A stretch of DNA of 8,643 nt from Candidatus Cloacimonadota bacterium (lineage in GTDB: Bacteria > Cloacimonadota > Cloacimonadia > Cloacimonadales > TCS61), in NCBI GenBank assembly GCA_029932755.1, contig JAOZPK010000096.1, positions 1 through 8,643 of the forward strand. The letters run 5' to 3'. The position numbers were made by a program, and so were the translations under genes. How positions within the stretch are numbered: the first letter of the stretch is position 1; the number at the start of each line of letters is the position of its first letter. Positions 1 through 5,945 of this stretch are shown here, piece after piece. The notes under the pieces are model-generated. The model had not been told where the DNA came from. It saw only the letters and a program-made list of their open reading frames with translations, and ran no database searches.

Positions 1-2
1 TC

Positions 3-257
3 GAAGGTGATAATGGTCTTTTTGTTGCAATGCCAAGCCGTAGAGTAAGCTCCGGTGAATATCGTGACATTGCTCATCCAATTAATACTGAAACCAGAAA
101 CATGATCGAAGGTGTTATCATTGAAAAGTATAAGGAAGTTCTCCAGGAAGCATTATTGTCAGCTAATGAAGGTTCTGAAAAAAAGGTTAAAAAACCAGTT
201 GAAAAGCTAGTTAAAGAACCAGAAGAAAAGCCAGCTGAAGAACCAGCTGAAGAATAA
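3..257 (+). CDS. spoVG: SpoVG family regulator, 3' part, with charged C-terminal tail
   Basis: The gene runs off the left edge; 84 residues are visible, reading in frame from base 3 through the Met codon at 30, which is internal. The visible part matches the SpoVG core: GLFVAMPSRR, then a DIAHPI motif, then a helix ending in EKYKEVLQ. SpoVG proteins are small nucleic-acid-binding regulators, first known from Bacillus sporulation and septation but present in many non-sporulating bacteria, so the name does not imply spores here. After the core comes a tail of about 30 residues (from about base 159) rich in Lys, Glu, Pro and Ala, ending in two copies of PAEE. Ordinary SpoVG proteins are about 85-100 residues; with the missing N-terminus this one would be longer. 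The stop lies 7 nt before prs, so co-transcription is likely. The family call is secure; the tail's role is unknown. Confidence 0.93.
   Translation, partial: EGDNGLFVAMPSRRVSSGEYRDIAHPINTETRNMIEGVIIEKYKEVLQEALLSANEGSEKKVKKPVEKLVKEPEEKPAEEPAEE
231..254 (+). repeat. Two tandem 12-bp copies in the spoVG tail
   Basis: CCAGCTGAAGAA occurs twice without interruption (231-242 and 243-254) just before the stop codon and encodes PAEE twice. It is a short coding tandem repeat, consistent with the tail changing length by repeat slippage. Confidence 0.85.
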
Positions 258-264
258 ATATTAG

Positions 265-1212
265 ATGTTTTCAAGACTGAAAATTTTTACTGGAAATTCA
301 AATATTGAATTGGCAAATGAAGTTTCAAAACTCTCAGGTATTCCGTTAGGTGATGCTGAAGTTTTTAAATTCTCAAATGATAACTCATTTGTTAAGATCA
401 ATGAGAATGTTCGAGGTGCTGATACTTTCATAATACAGCCCACATGTTTTCCTGTTAACGATAGTATAATGGAATTATTCATCATGATAGATGCACTTAA
501 GCGTGCATCAGCAGCAAGGATTAATTGTATAATTCCTATATTTGGTTATGCCCGTTCAGATAAAAAGGATCAACCTGGAGTTGCGATTACGGGAAAACTA
601 ATTGCCGATCTTCTTACAAAAGCTGGTGCAAACAGAATTGTGGCAATGGATCTTCATTCAGATCAGATTCAGGGTTTTTTTGATATACCGGTTGATCATC
701 TTTATTCAACCCCTATCTTTGTCCGATATTTTAAAGAAAATCTTGATTTAAAAAATGCTGTTGTTGTATCACCGGATACCGGTGGAACGGCAAGAGCAAG
801 ATTATTAGCTAAACGACTTGATTGTACTTTAGCAATTGGGGATAAACGTAGAATCGGGAATAATGATAAAGCTGAAATATTAAATATTATTGGTGATGTT
901 GAAGGAAAAACAGCTATTCTTTTTGATGATATTATCGATACTGGTGGCAGCTTATGCAAAATGTCCCAAGCACTTATGAACCAAGGTGCAAAAAAAGTCT
1001 TTGCTGCCTGTGCTCATGGAATCCTTTCGGGGAATGCCATTAGCAATTTAGAAGAATCACCAATAGAGAAATTGTTCATTACAAATTCGGCTCCCTTAAG
1101 TAAAGAGAAAGCAAAATGTAAGAAAATCGTACAGCTTTCTATTGCCGAGTTATTAGCTAATGCAATTAAGAAAATTCACATTGAAGAATCTTTAAGTATA
1201 TTATTTAGATAA
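265..1212 (+). CDS. prs: Ribose-phosphate pyrophosphokinase (PRPP synthetase)
   Basis: This cytosolic enzyme transfers pyrophosphate from ATP to ribose 5-phosphate to make PRPP, the precursor for nucleotides, His, Trp and NAD. At 315 residues it is full length. Visible landmarks are the N-terminal IFTGNSN segment, FGYARSDKK (93-101), MDLHSDQIQGFFDIPVDH (128-145, with the catalytic-region His131), SPDTGG (169-174), the flexible-loop DKRR (193-196), and the PRPP-binding loop FDDIIDTGGS (220-229). The stretch after the DKK resembles the subgroup with SDKKDxPR in this place, but the usual Arg is Gly104 here. An in-frame TAG directly upstream (262-264) fixes the ATG. No Shine-Dalgarno is visible, so translation may depend on coupling to spoVG, which ends 7 nt earlier. 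Neighbouring spoVG, rplY and pth form a commonly conserved string with prs. Confidence 0.96.
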   Translation: MFSRLKIFTGNSNIELANEVSKLSGIPLGDAEVFKFSNDNSFVKINENVRGADTFIIQPTCFPVNDSIMELFIMIDALKRASAARINCIIPIFGYARSDKKDQPGVAITGKLIADLLTKAGANRIVAMDLHSDQIQGFFDIPVDHLYSTPIFVRYFKENLDLKNAVVVSPDTGGTARARLLAKRLDCTLAIGDKRRIGNNDKAEILNIIGDVEGKTAILFDDIIDTGGSLCKMSQALMNQGAKKVFAACAHGILSGNAISNLEESPIEKLFITNSAPLSKEKAKCKKIVQLSIAELLANAIKKIHIEESLSILFR

Positions 1213-1241
1213 ACATAAAATCCACAGAGCGGGATTTCAAC

Positions 1242-1250
1242 GGAGGAAGG
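1242..1250 (+). promoter_or_regulatory. Strong ribosome binding site of rplY
   Basis: GGAGGAAGG lies just before the ATG at 1252. It contrasts with the adjacent prs and pth starts, which have no recognisable Shine-Dalgarno. Confidence 0.8.
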
Positions 1251-1251
1251 A

Positions 1252-1926
1252 ATGAACATAAAAATTAATGCAGAAAAAAGAGATTTGGGTAAAAGATCTG
1301 ATCTTACAGAATTAAGAAAAGAAGGTTTTATCCCTGGTATAATTTACGGAGCAGGACAAGAAGGAATTAAAATTGCTTTTAATGCACGTGATTATACTCG
1401 CGAATATAAAAAATCTATCGGAGCGGTTGCATTCTTCGATATTACTGTTGATGGAAAAACATACAAAACTTTCATCAAAGAAAAGCAGATTCATCCATTA
1501 ACACGAGAAGTTGTACATATCGATTTCTTGGAACTTCATAAAGGTAAATCTATTACAATTGATGTCCCAATTAATTTTATTGGTGAAGCACTTGGGACAA
1601 AGGAAGGTGGAGTTTTTGAGATCATTCATAGGGCGATCCAGGTTACATGCCTTCCAAAAGATATTCCTGAAGAAATTAGTTTTGATATTTCCAGTATGAA
1701 TATTGGCGATTCTATTCACTTTAAAGACCTTGATATTTCTGAAGATATTGCTACAGAACTTTCTGATGAAATAACAATTGCCATTTTAAGTGTTCCTAAA
1801 GTTATAGAAGAATCTGAAGAAGAAGAAGAAGTTGAAGGTGAAGAAGGAACCGAAGGCGAAGGTGTTGAAGGCGAAGAAGGCGATAAAGCAACTGAAGAAG
1901 AGAGTTCTGAAAAAAAATCTGAATAA
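1252..1926 (+). CDS. rplY: 50S ribosomal protein bL25, long CTC/TL5 form, with acidic tail
   Basis: bL25 binds 5S rRNA in the large subunit. The 224-residue product has the N-terminal L25 beta-barrel (about 1-93: early KRDLGKRSDLTELRKEGFIPG, then IYG, then HPLTREVVHIDFLEL at 81-95). A second TL5/CTC-type domain follows (about 97-183: IDVPINFIGEALGTKEGG and the LPKDIPEEISFDIS region), which is the long form related to the general stress protein Ctc. Residues 186-224 are an extremely acidic tail of Glu and Gly (EEEEE, EGEEG), ending in KKSE. Such acidic tails occur in other long bL25 proteins. The start is supported by a strong Shine-Dalgarno, and the stop overlaps the pth start by one base (TAATG), the usual rplY-pth pairing. 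The name ctc would also be acceptable. Confidence 0.95.
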   Translation: MNIKINAEKRDLGKRSDLTELRKEGFIPGIIYGAGQEGIKIAFNARDYTREYKKSIGAVAFFDITVDGKTYKTFIKEKQIHPLTREVVHIDFLELHKGKSITIDVPINFIGEALGTKEGGVFEIIHRAIQVTCLPKDIPEEISFDISSMNIGDSIHFKDLDISEDIATELSDEITIAILSVPKVIEESEEEEEVEGEEGTEGEGVEGEEGDKATEEESSEKKSE

Positions 1927-2507
1927 TGAGATTAGTTGTCGGGCTTGGTAATCCAGGGAAAAAATATAAATCTAATAGGCATAATATTGGCTTTGCGTTT
2001 CTGGATTCCTATCTAAAAAAACTAAATCTGAAATTTAAAAGAAGAATTAAATATGATTTTCTGATTTCAGATGATTTGATCTTTATAAAACCTAAAACTT
2101 ATATGAACAGAAGCGGAGATGCAGTTACTTCTGTTTTAACAAAATATAGGATAGATGAAATTCTTGTCATTGTTGATGACATTCATCTACCTATCGGAGA
2201 GATCAGAATACGGAAAAGCGGCGGCAATGGAGGTCATAACGGACTTGGTTCCATTGTCAATTCACTCGGTTCTGATGAGTTTGGAAGAATCCGTATTGGA
2301 GTTGGTTCTCCAGATGAAAAGAACCTTTCCAATTACGTTCTTTCTGATTTCTCAAAAAACGAAATTTCAACATTAAATGTTGTTTTTGATCTTTTAAATA
2401 TTCTACTGGAAAGTTATAAAAATTCTGATTTTGATCAGATGGTAAATGAGTACAGTAAATATAAAAAATCCTATTCTGAGAAAATATTAGAATCTCAGGA
2501 TCGATAG
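1926..2507 (+). CDS. pth: Peptidyl-tRNA hydrolase
   Basis: Pth cleaves the ester bond of peptidyl-tRNAs that drop off the ribosome, recycling tRNA. The 193-residue protein is of normal length and keeps the expected active-site positions: GLGNPG with Asn9, RHNIGF with the catalytic His19, KPKTYMNRSG with Asn61, VDDIHLPIG with Asp84 (equivalent to E. coli Asp93 by motif alignment), and GGNGGHNGL with Asn105. In the DDIHLPIG loop, His87 sits where Asp or Asn is more usual; this is not a catalytic position. The ATG shares a base with the rplY stop and has no clear Shine-Dalgarno, so translational coupling is likely. Its own stop codon lies inside the left arm of a 9-bp dyad that precedes rpsF. 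Confidence 0.96.
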   Translation: MRLVVGLGNPGKKYKSNRHNIGFAFLDSYLKKLNLKFKRRIKYDFLISDDLIFIKPKTYMNRSGDAVTSVLTKYRIDEILVIVDDIHLPIGEIRIRKSGGNGGHNGLGSIVNSLGSDEFGRIRIGVGSPDEKNLSNYVLSDFSKNEISTLNVVFDLLNILLESYKNSDFDQMVNEYSKYKKSYSEKILESQDR

Positions 2508-2530
2508 ATAGTAAAATACTATTACTATCT
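2506..2530 (+). promoter_or_regulatory. 9-bp perfect dyad before rpsF
   Basis: AGATAGTAA (2506-2514) and TTACTATCT (2522-2530) are exact reverse complements separated by 7 nt. The element begins within the pth stop codon and ends 22 nt before the rpsF start. It is mostly A-T, so as RNA it would be a weak hairpin, and it lacks a following U-run, so it is not a normal terminator. It could be a DNA operator or a leader hairpin for the S6-SSB-S18 genes. The symmetry is directly visible; the function is inference. Confidence 0.4.
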
Positions 2531-2540
2531 TAAAATGACC

Positions 2541-2548
2541 AAAGGAGG
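2541..2548 (+). promoter_or_regulatory. Ribosome binding site that fixes the rpsF start
   Basis: AAAGGAGG sits 4 nt before the ATG at 2553. It lies downstream of another in-frame ATG at 2535, which has no Shine-Dalgarno of its own, so 2553 is the likely start. Confidence 0.8.
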
Positions 2549-2552
2549 AAAA

Positions 2553-2837
2553 ATGCTGAATAAGTATGAAAGCATGGTCGTGATCACTCCAACTCTTAGC
2601 GAAGAAAACGCTAAAAAAGAGAACGAGTCGATCAAAGATTTCATCAAAAAAAATGGCGGTGAGATCCTTAACTCTGACGAGTGGGGAAAAAAACGCTTAG
2701 CTTATCAAATCAACAAATTCAAAGAAGGTTACTACTTCATTAATTACTTCACTCTCGATTCGACTAAGTTAACCAAACTTGATCGCTTCTACAAGCTCCA
2801 TGAATATGTTATTCGTAATAATATTTTAACCAAATAG
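2553..2837 (+). CDS. rpsF: 30S ribosomal protein bS6
   Basis: bS6 pairs with bS18 on the platform of the 30S subunit. With the start at 2553 the product is 94 residues, a normal length for bS6, and begins MLNKYESMVVITPTLSEE, the typical opening strand and turn. WGKKRLAYQINKFKEGYYF (44-62) is the family signature, and HEYVIRNNILTK closes the fold. The alternative ATG at 2535 would add six residues encoded by the Shine-Dalgarno itself and is rejected. No C-terminal extension is present, unlike bS18, bS16 and bL25 in this window. It is followed after 9 nt by ssb, the usual S6-SSB-S18 order, so the three are probably translated from one message. Confidence 0.96.
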   Translation: MLNKYESMVVITPTLSEENAKKENESIKDFIKKNGGEILNSDEWGKKRLAYQINKFKEGYYFINYFTLDSTKLTKLDRFYKLHEYVIRNNILTK

Positions 2838-2846
2838 GGAGATATT

Positions 2847-3299
2847 ATGTCAAAAGAACTTAGATTCCCAAATATTAATTCGATGATCATTAGTGGAAGA
2901 TTAACCAGAGATGTTGAATTACGCTATCTTCAAAATGGTACTCCTGTTGCAAAGCTTTCTCTTGCATTCAACAGAAATTATCAGAAGAATGGTGAGTGGC
3001 AACAAGAAACTGGTTATATTGATGTAGTTGTTTGGAGCAAACGCGGCGAGCAATGTGCTGAATATTTACATAAAGGAAGCCCAGTGCTTGTAGAAGGTTA
3101 TTTAAAAACGCATTCTTATGTTGATAAGAACGAACAGAACCGAAAAGTAACAGAAATTGTCAGCAGTAAGGTATCTTTCCTGGAGAAAGAGAGTTACGAC
3201 TCTAATTCAAATGAAGAGTTTCAACCTTCTGATAATAGTGGTAAAAAGAACACAAGTCAACCTGTTGCAGAAGTAACAGATGACGATGTACCGTTCTAG
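2847..3299 (+). CDS. ssb: Single-stranded DNA-binding protein
   Basis: SSB coats single-stranded DNA during replication, repair and recombination. The 150-residue protein has an N-terminal OB-fold (about 9-113: SMIISGRLTRDVELRYLQNGTPVA opening, YIDVVVWSKRGEQCAEYLHKGSPVLVEGYL in the middle). A short polar linker (about 114-143; Ser, Asn, Glu, Gln) leads to the acidic tip DDDVPF, which recruits partner proteins. The linker is short compared with E. coli SSB. A GGGAG motif (2837-2841) overlaps the rpsF stop and lies 5 nt from the ATG. The placement between rpsF and rpsR is the classic arrangement and suggests it is the main replicative SSB. The first 11 residues before the OB strand are slightly longer than in many SSBs. 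Confidence 0.97.
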   Translation: MSKELRFPNINSMIISGRLTRDVELRYLQNGTPVAKLSLAFNRNYQKNGEWQQETGYIDVVVWSKRGEQCAEYLHKGSPVLVEGYLKTHSYVDKNEQNRKVTEIVSSKVSFLEKESYDSNSNEEFQPSDNSGKKNTSQPVAEVTDDDVPF

Positions 3300-3305
3300 A
3301 AAATT

Positions 3306-3312
3306 GAAGGAG
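3306..3312 (+). promoter_or_regulatory. Ribosome binding site that fixes the rpsR start
   Basis: GAAGGAG lies 6 nt before the ATG at 3319. The same frame has an ATG at 3280 inside ssb, but it has no Shine-Dalgarno and would encode the binding site, so 3319 is preferred. Confidence 0.8.
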
Positions 3313-3318
3313 ATAATA

Positions 3319-3735
3319 ATGGAAGAAAAAATAGAAAAAGCTGAAGTAAAAACTACTGAAGCAAAGCCAACTGAGGTAAAAACTGAAAAAGCTAATGAAG
3401 GAATTACTACAGTAAAACCAACTGAAGTAAGAACTGAAAGGCCATATTCAAGACCATCAAGACCACCTCAAGATAGAGATAACAGAAGAAGAACTTTTAA
3501 GCCAAGAGGTAAATTCCTTTTTAAAAAGAAAGTATGTTTCTTCTGCAAGAACAAAGATGCAGTAATTGACTACAAAGATGTTGGTTTATTGAAAAGATTT
3601 ATTGCTGAAAGCGGTAAGATCACGCCAAGACGTTTTACAGGTGCTTGTACAAAACATCAAAGAAAAATTGCTGTTGAAATAAAAAAAGCACGTCAAATGG
3701 CTCTTATTCAATATACTGATAAGCATAAATATTAA
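3319..3735 (+). CDS. rpsR: 30S ribosomal protein bS18, zinc-binding type, with N-terminal extension
   Basis: bS18 binds bS6 and 16S rRNA on the 30S platform. The product is 138 residues, about 50-60 longer than typical bS18. The conserved domain starts near residue 66: CFFC (Cys73, Cys76), IDYKDVGLLKRFIAESGKI, then TGACTKHQRK (Cys110, His113). Those four residues match the metal-ligand pattern of 'C+' ribosomal proteins, so this is probably a zinc-ribbon form. Residues 1-60 form a low-complexity, probably disordered extension: first Glu/Lys/Thr-rich with KPTEVKTEK (16-24) repeated as KPTEVRTER (33-41; DNA 3364-3390 and 3415-3441), then basic with Arg/Pro (RPSRPPQDRDNRRR). The role of the extension is unknown. 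It lies 19 nt after ssb and 3 nt before the next gene. Confidence 0.95.
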   Translation: MEEKIEKAEVKTTEAKPTEVKTEKANEGITTVKPTEVRTERPYSRPSRPPQDRDNRRRTFKPRGKFLFKKKVCFFCKNKDAVIDYKDVGLLKRFIAESGKITPRRFTGACTKHQRKIAVEIKKARQMALIQYTDKHKY

Positions 3736-3738
3736 GCA

Positions 3739-4605
3739 GTGATCTTCTTAGCTGTAATATCAGTTGTTGTTGCAACGTTATCCCCATTTTGGGGATTGAT
3801 CTTTATAATCGCATTTAGTGGTAAATACCAGGGGAAAAAGAGTCTGTTCTATTCTGTGTATTTTGGTTTTATTGTTTTACTGTTTATTTTCAGAGTAATT
3901 GATGTCATTTCTTTTTTAGATCTGTTAATTGGAGTAGGTTTAACATCTGTTCTATATTTATGGAGTTTGCATCGTACTTTGAATTTCATCAACGCATTGA
4001 TCTCGGTTTTCTTTCTGAATTTAATCTATGCAGCATTACGTTTGATTATTTTTGGGAAGTATTACGCTGAGATAATTGCAGAAGTTATAGAAAAATACAA
4101 AGAATTCATTACACAATCATTTCAAAATAACGACGAACAGTTAACTCTGGCATTGAAATTCACAGAAACATTTCAAGAGCTATTCACAAAATATTATGTT
4201 GGAATTTGGGTTATCACAATTGTATTCGCAATCTATATTGGATCATTATTTCTTTCCAAAAAGGGAAGTTTAAAATGGGAACATAGAAAAATCCGAATGC
4301 CCTTTTACCTTATATACATTTTAATTGCAGCATTAGCTGGATTTCTACTGCCAACTAGTCATACTTATGGTATTAATGCACTGATCATGATTGCACCATT
4401 GTTTTTGATCCAGGGAATATCAATTCTGGATTTCTATTGGAGAGATTTCTTTAAAAAATCTAAATTTCTACTTTTTTTACTGATCTTTTCAATGGTGTTT
4501 AATTATTTTATTTTAATATTAGTTGTTCTTATCGGACTTTCCGATATTTGGTTTAATTTTAGGAAAATATATATGGAGGAAATAGATGGAAATAATCTTA
4601 ACTAA
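3739..4605 (+). CDS. DUF2232/YybS-like polytopic membrane protein
   Basis: This is a 288-residue, strongly hydrophobic inner-membrane protein with about eight predicted helices (roughly 1-28, 34-53, 58-76, 82-106, 152-172, 188-205, 210-232, 242-272) and a charged segment of about 45 residues (107-151) between the fourth and fifth. The C-terminal pattern IGLSDIWFNFRK resembles the end of DUF2232 (YybS) proteins, a family often encoded beside rpsR and rplI; assignment rests on that pattern plus position. Its biochemical function is not known. The start taken is GTG 3 nt after the rpsR stop with no Shine-Dalgarno; coupling to rpsR is likely, and the exact start is uncertain. Its 3' end overlaps rplI by 20 bp, so the rplI ribosome binding site lies inside this gene. 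Confidence 0.72.
   Translation: MIFLAVISVVVATLSPFWGLIFIIAFSGKYQGKKSLFYSVYFGFIVLLFIFRVIDVISFLDLLIGVGLTSVLYLWSLHRTLNFINALISVFFLNLIYAALRLIIFGKYYAEIIAEVIEKYKEFITQSFQNNDEQLTLALKFTETFQELFTKYYVGIWVITIVFAIYIGSLFLSKKGSLKWEHRKIRMPFYLIYILIAALAGFLLPTSHTYGINALIMIAPLFLIQGISILDFYWRDFFKKSKFLLFLLIFSMVFNYFILILVVLIGLSDIWFNFRKIYMEEIDGNNLN
4575..4580 (+). promoter_or_regulatory. Ribosome binding site of rplI, inside the upstream gene
   Basis: GGAGGA lies 5 nt before the rplI ATG at 4586 and within the last codons of the membrane-protein gene, showing that the overlap is real and rplI is not simply misread. Confidence 0.8.
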
Positions 4606-5029
4606 AGATATAAAGGCTTTAGGTGAAGCCGGAAAACTTGTAAAAGTAAAAGCTGGTTATGCCAGGAATTACCTTTTACCAAATGGATTTGCAATACATG
4701 CAAGCCAACAAAATCTCTCAAAGATTGAAGAGATTAAAAAAATTGCTGCTGACGAAAAAATTGCTTTGCATGGAAAGTATAAAGAAGTCATTGATAAAAT
4801 CGAAGGTGTTGAACTTACATTTATAAGAAAAGCAGATGAGAATGAACACTTATTCGGTTCTGTTTCAGAAAATGATATTGTAAAAGCACTTGCTGAAAAG
4901 GAAATCGAAATCCATAAAGCTGACGTTGTTATGGAAAAACACCTTAAAGATATTGGAACTGTTGATGTTGTAATCAGCTTTATGTCTGAATTACAAACTA
5001 CAGTAAAAGTAACTATTGAAGTTGAATGA
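4586..5029 (+). CDS. rplI: 50S ribosomal protein bL9
   Basis: bL9 binds 23S rRNA at the base of the L1 stalk and helps maintain reading frame. At 147 residues it has the usual length. The N-terminal domain carries the signature GEAGKLVKVKAGYARNYLLP (13-32), followed by a long connecting helix (about 41-75, charged and Leu/Ile-poor) and the C-terminal domain with HLFGSVSENDIVKAL (88-102) and a final beta strand TVKVTIEVE. Nothing is truncated. The gene has a strong Shine-Dalgarno and overlaps the upstream membrane gene by 20 bp. It closes the S6-SSB-S18-L9 block and is separated from the following membrane gene by 27 nt. Confidence 0.97.
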   Translation: MEIILTKDIKALGEAGKLVKVKAGYARNYLLPNGFAIHASQQNLSKIEEIKKIAADEKIALHGKYKEVIDKIEGVELTFIRKADENEHLFGSVSENDIVKALAEKEIEIHKADVVMEKHLKDIGTVDVVISFMSELQTTVKVTIEVE

Positions 5030-5043
5030 TTAAACTAAGATAA

Positions 5044-5051
5044 GAGGGAGG
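5044..5051 (+). promoter_or_regulatory. Strong ribosome binding site selecting a TTG start
   Basis: GAGGGAGG lies 5 nt before TTG at 5057, and the TTG begins an open frame with a typical MKK membrane-protein start. This site is the main evidence for the non-ATG start. Confidence 0.75.
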
Positions 5052-5056
5052 AAAAC

Positions 5057-5605
5057 TTGAAAAAGATAATTAGTATTATTGGATGGGTAATTTTACTGTT
5101 TGCATTTGCAGCTTTAGGACTTTCTTCAGATGATCCGACATTTGGATTTTTCTTTTATTTAGCATTCTTTACTGCAACTTTCGCGCTTGTTTATCTCTAC
5201 ATTAAAAAGCACCATAGAAAAACTGAGATCGATCATAAAAAAATTGCTCTAGCTAATAAGATATCTGGAGTTGTGTTACTTTTGGTTGGTCTTTTAAGCC
5301 CAATTATAGCACTAAGGAAGATTGGTCTTCCTATCCTGTCGAATATATTAATATTCCTGGCAACAGTGATATTGATCGGATTGGGTATAATGGCAATTAC
5401 TCTGATAAATGGAATAAAGCAGAAGAAAATATTGGGATATCTTCTTCTAATTCTCATTGCTACAATTCCTGCAATATTTGCGATTACATTCCTATCGACA
5501 TATTTTCCAAATGCTTATAATGCACTTGGTACTTCTTACTGGGCAATTGTATCTGTATCAGTTTTTGCATGGTGGGGATTTTCCCTTTATTTCAAGAAGA
5601 ATTAA
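5057..5605 (+). CDS. Unrecognised six-helix membrane protein
   Basis: I do not recognise this 182-residue protein. It starts at TTG after a strong Shine-Dalgarno. Six hydrophobic segments are visible (about 4-22, 29-49, 65-86, 94-118, 124-146, 159-178), separated by short loops. The loop after helix 2 is basic and His-rich (KKHHRKTEIDHKK, 50-62), and the chain ends in FKKN. Basic residues at the N-terminus, after helix 2, after helix 4 (KQKK) and at the C-terminus would all be cytoplasmic by the positive-inside rule. There is no obvious catalytic motif or cofactor site. It lies 27 nt after rplI and 28 nt before the DUF721 gene, so it is probably co-expressed, but the neighbours do not point to a specific function. 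Confidence 0.8.
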   Translation: MKKIISIIGWVILLFAFAALGLSSDDPTFGFFFYLAFFTATFALVYLYIKKHHRKTEIDHKKIALANKISGVVLLLVGLLSPIIALRKIGLPILSNILIFLATVILIGLGIMAITLINGIKQKKILGYLLLILIATIPAIFAITFLSTYFPNAYNALGTSYWAIVSVSVFAWWGFSLYFKKN

Positions 5606-5633
5606 AGTCCTTTGCTATAGTAGTTGATTTTTC

Positions 5634-5942
5634 ATGAGATTTTTTAAAACTGGGAATGTTGTTAAAGACCTGGTCTTTAGTATTGCCGGTGAAGAAAACC
5701 ATGATCTTATAGCTGTTGCATTTGGTTGGAAAAAAATAGTTGGTAATTTATTGGCAGAGCGTGCTTCTATAGTTAAATTAGAAAATGGTGTGCTTTTTAT
5801 CGCTGTTACCAACAATGTATGGATGCAGGAACTTGTTCTCAGAAGATCCCAACTTATTAGCGATATCAATAGGATATTGCATGTGAAATTATCTAATATT
5901 GTTTTCTTCATGAAGCAGAGCCAAAAAAGTAAACGAAGGTAA
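5634..5942 (+). CDS. DUF721 (DciA-like) protein, putative helicase-loading factor
   Basis: The 102-residue protein fits the DUF721 pattern: an N-terminal helix, then GWKKIVGNLLAERASIV (31-47, with the conserved Trp32 and IVG), NGVLFIAVTNNVWMQEL (51-67, with Trp63 and EL), then an RSQLISDINRIL helix and a closing VKLSNIVFFM strand. It ends in a basic KSKRR. DUF721 includes DciA, which interacts with the replicative helicase DnaB in bacteria lacking DnaC or DnaI loaders. That role is family knowledge and is only inferred here. The start is fixed on the left by an in-frame TGA at 5625-5627; the ATG has no clear Shine-Dalgarno. It is followed after 3 nt by rpe. The N-terminal domain is short and the protein consists of little more than the DUF721 core. 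Confidence 0.8.
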   Translation: MRFFKTGNVVKDLVFSIAGEENHDLIAVAFGWKKIVGNLLAERASIVKLENGVLFIAVTNNVWMQELVLRRSQLISDINRILHVKLSNIVFFMKQSQKSKRR

Positions 5943-5945
5943 ATA

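Noticed and set aside
702..959. Minus-strand open frame opposite prs
   Set aside because: It is antisense to conserved prs motifs, with no ribosome binding site and no recognisable protein; the same applies to the other minus-strand frames opposite pth, rpe and ffh.
1511..1699. Alternative-frame + strand open frame inside rplY
   Set aside because: It lies entirely within a well-conserved bL25 coding region and has no family features.
2535..2552. Upstream ATG start for rpsF
   Set aside because: It would place the AAAGGAGG site inside the coding region and has no Shine-Dalgarno; bS6 homologues begin at the second Met.
2508..2552. Known S6:S18-binding leader motif before rpsF
   Set aside because: The expected CCG-containing bulged stem is not visible; only the simple A+T-rich dyad is present.
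3280..3318. Upstream ATG start for rpsR inside ssb
   Set aside because: The extra residues would be encoded by the ssb tail and the rpsR ribosome binding site; a clear site precedes 3319.
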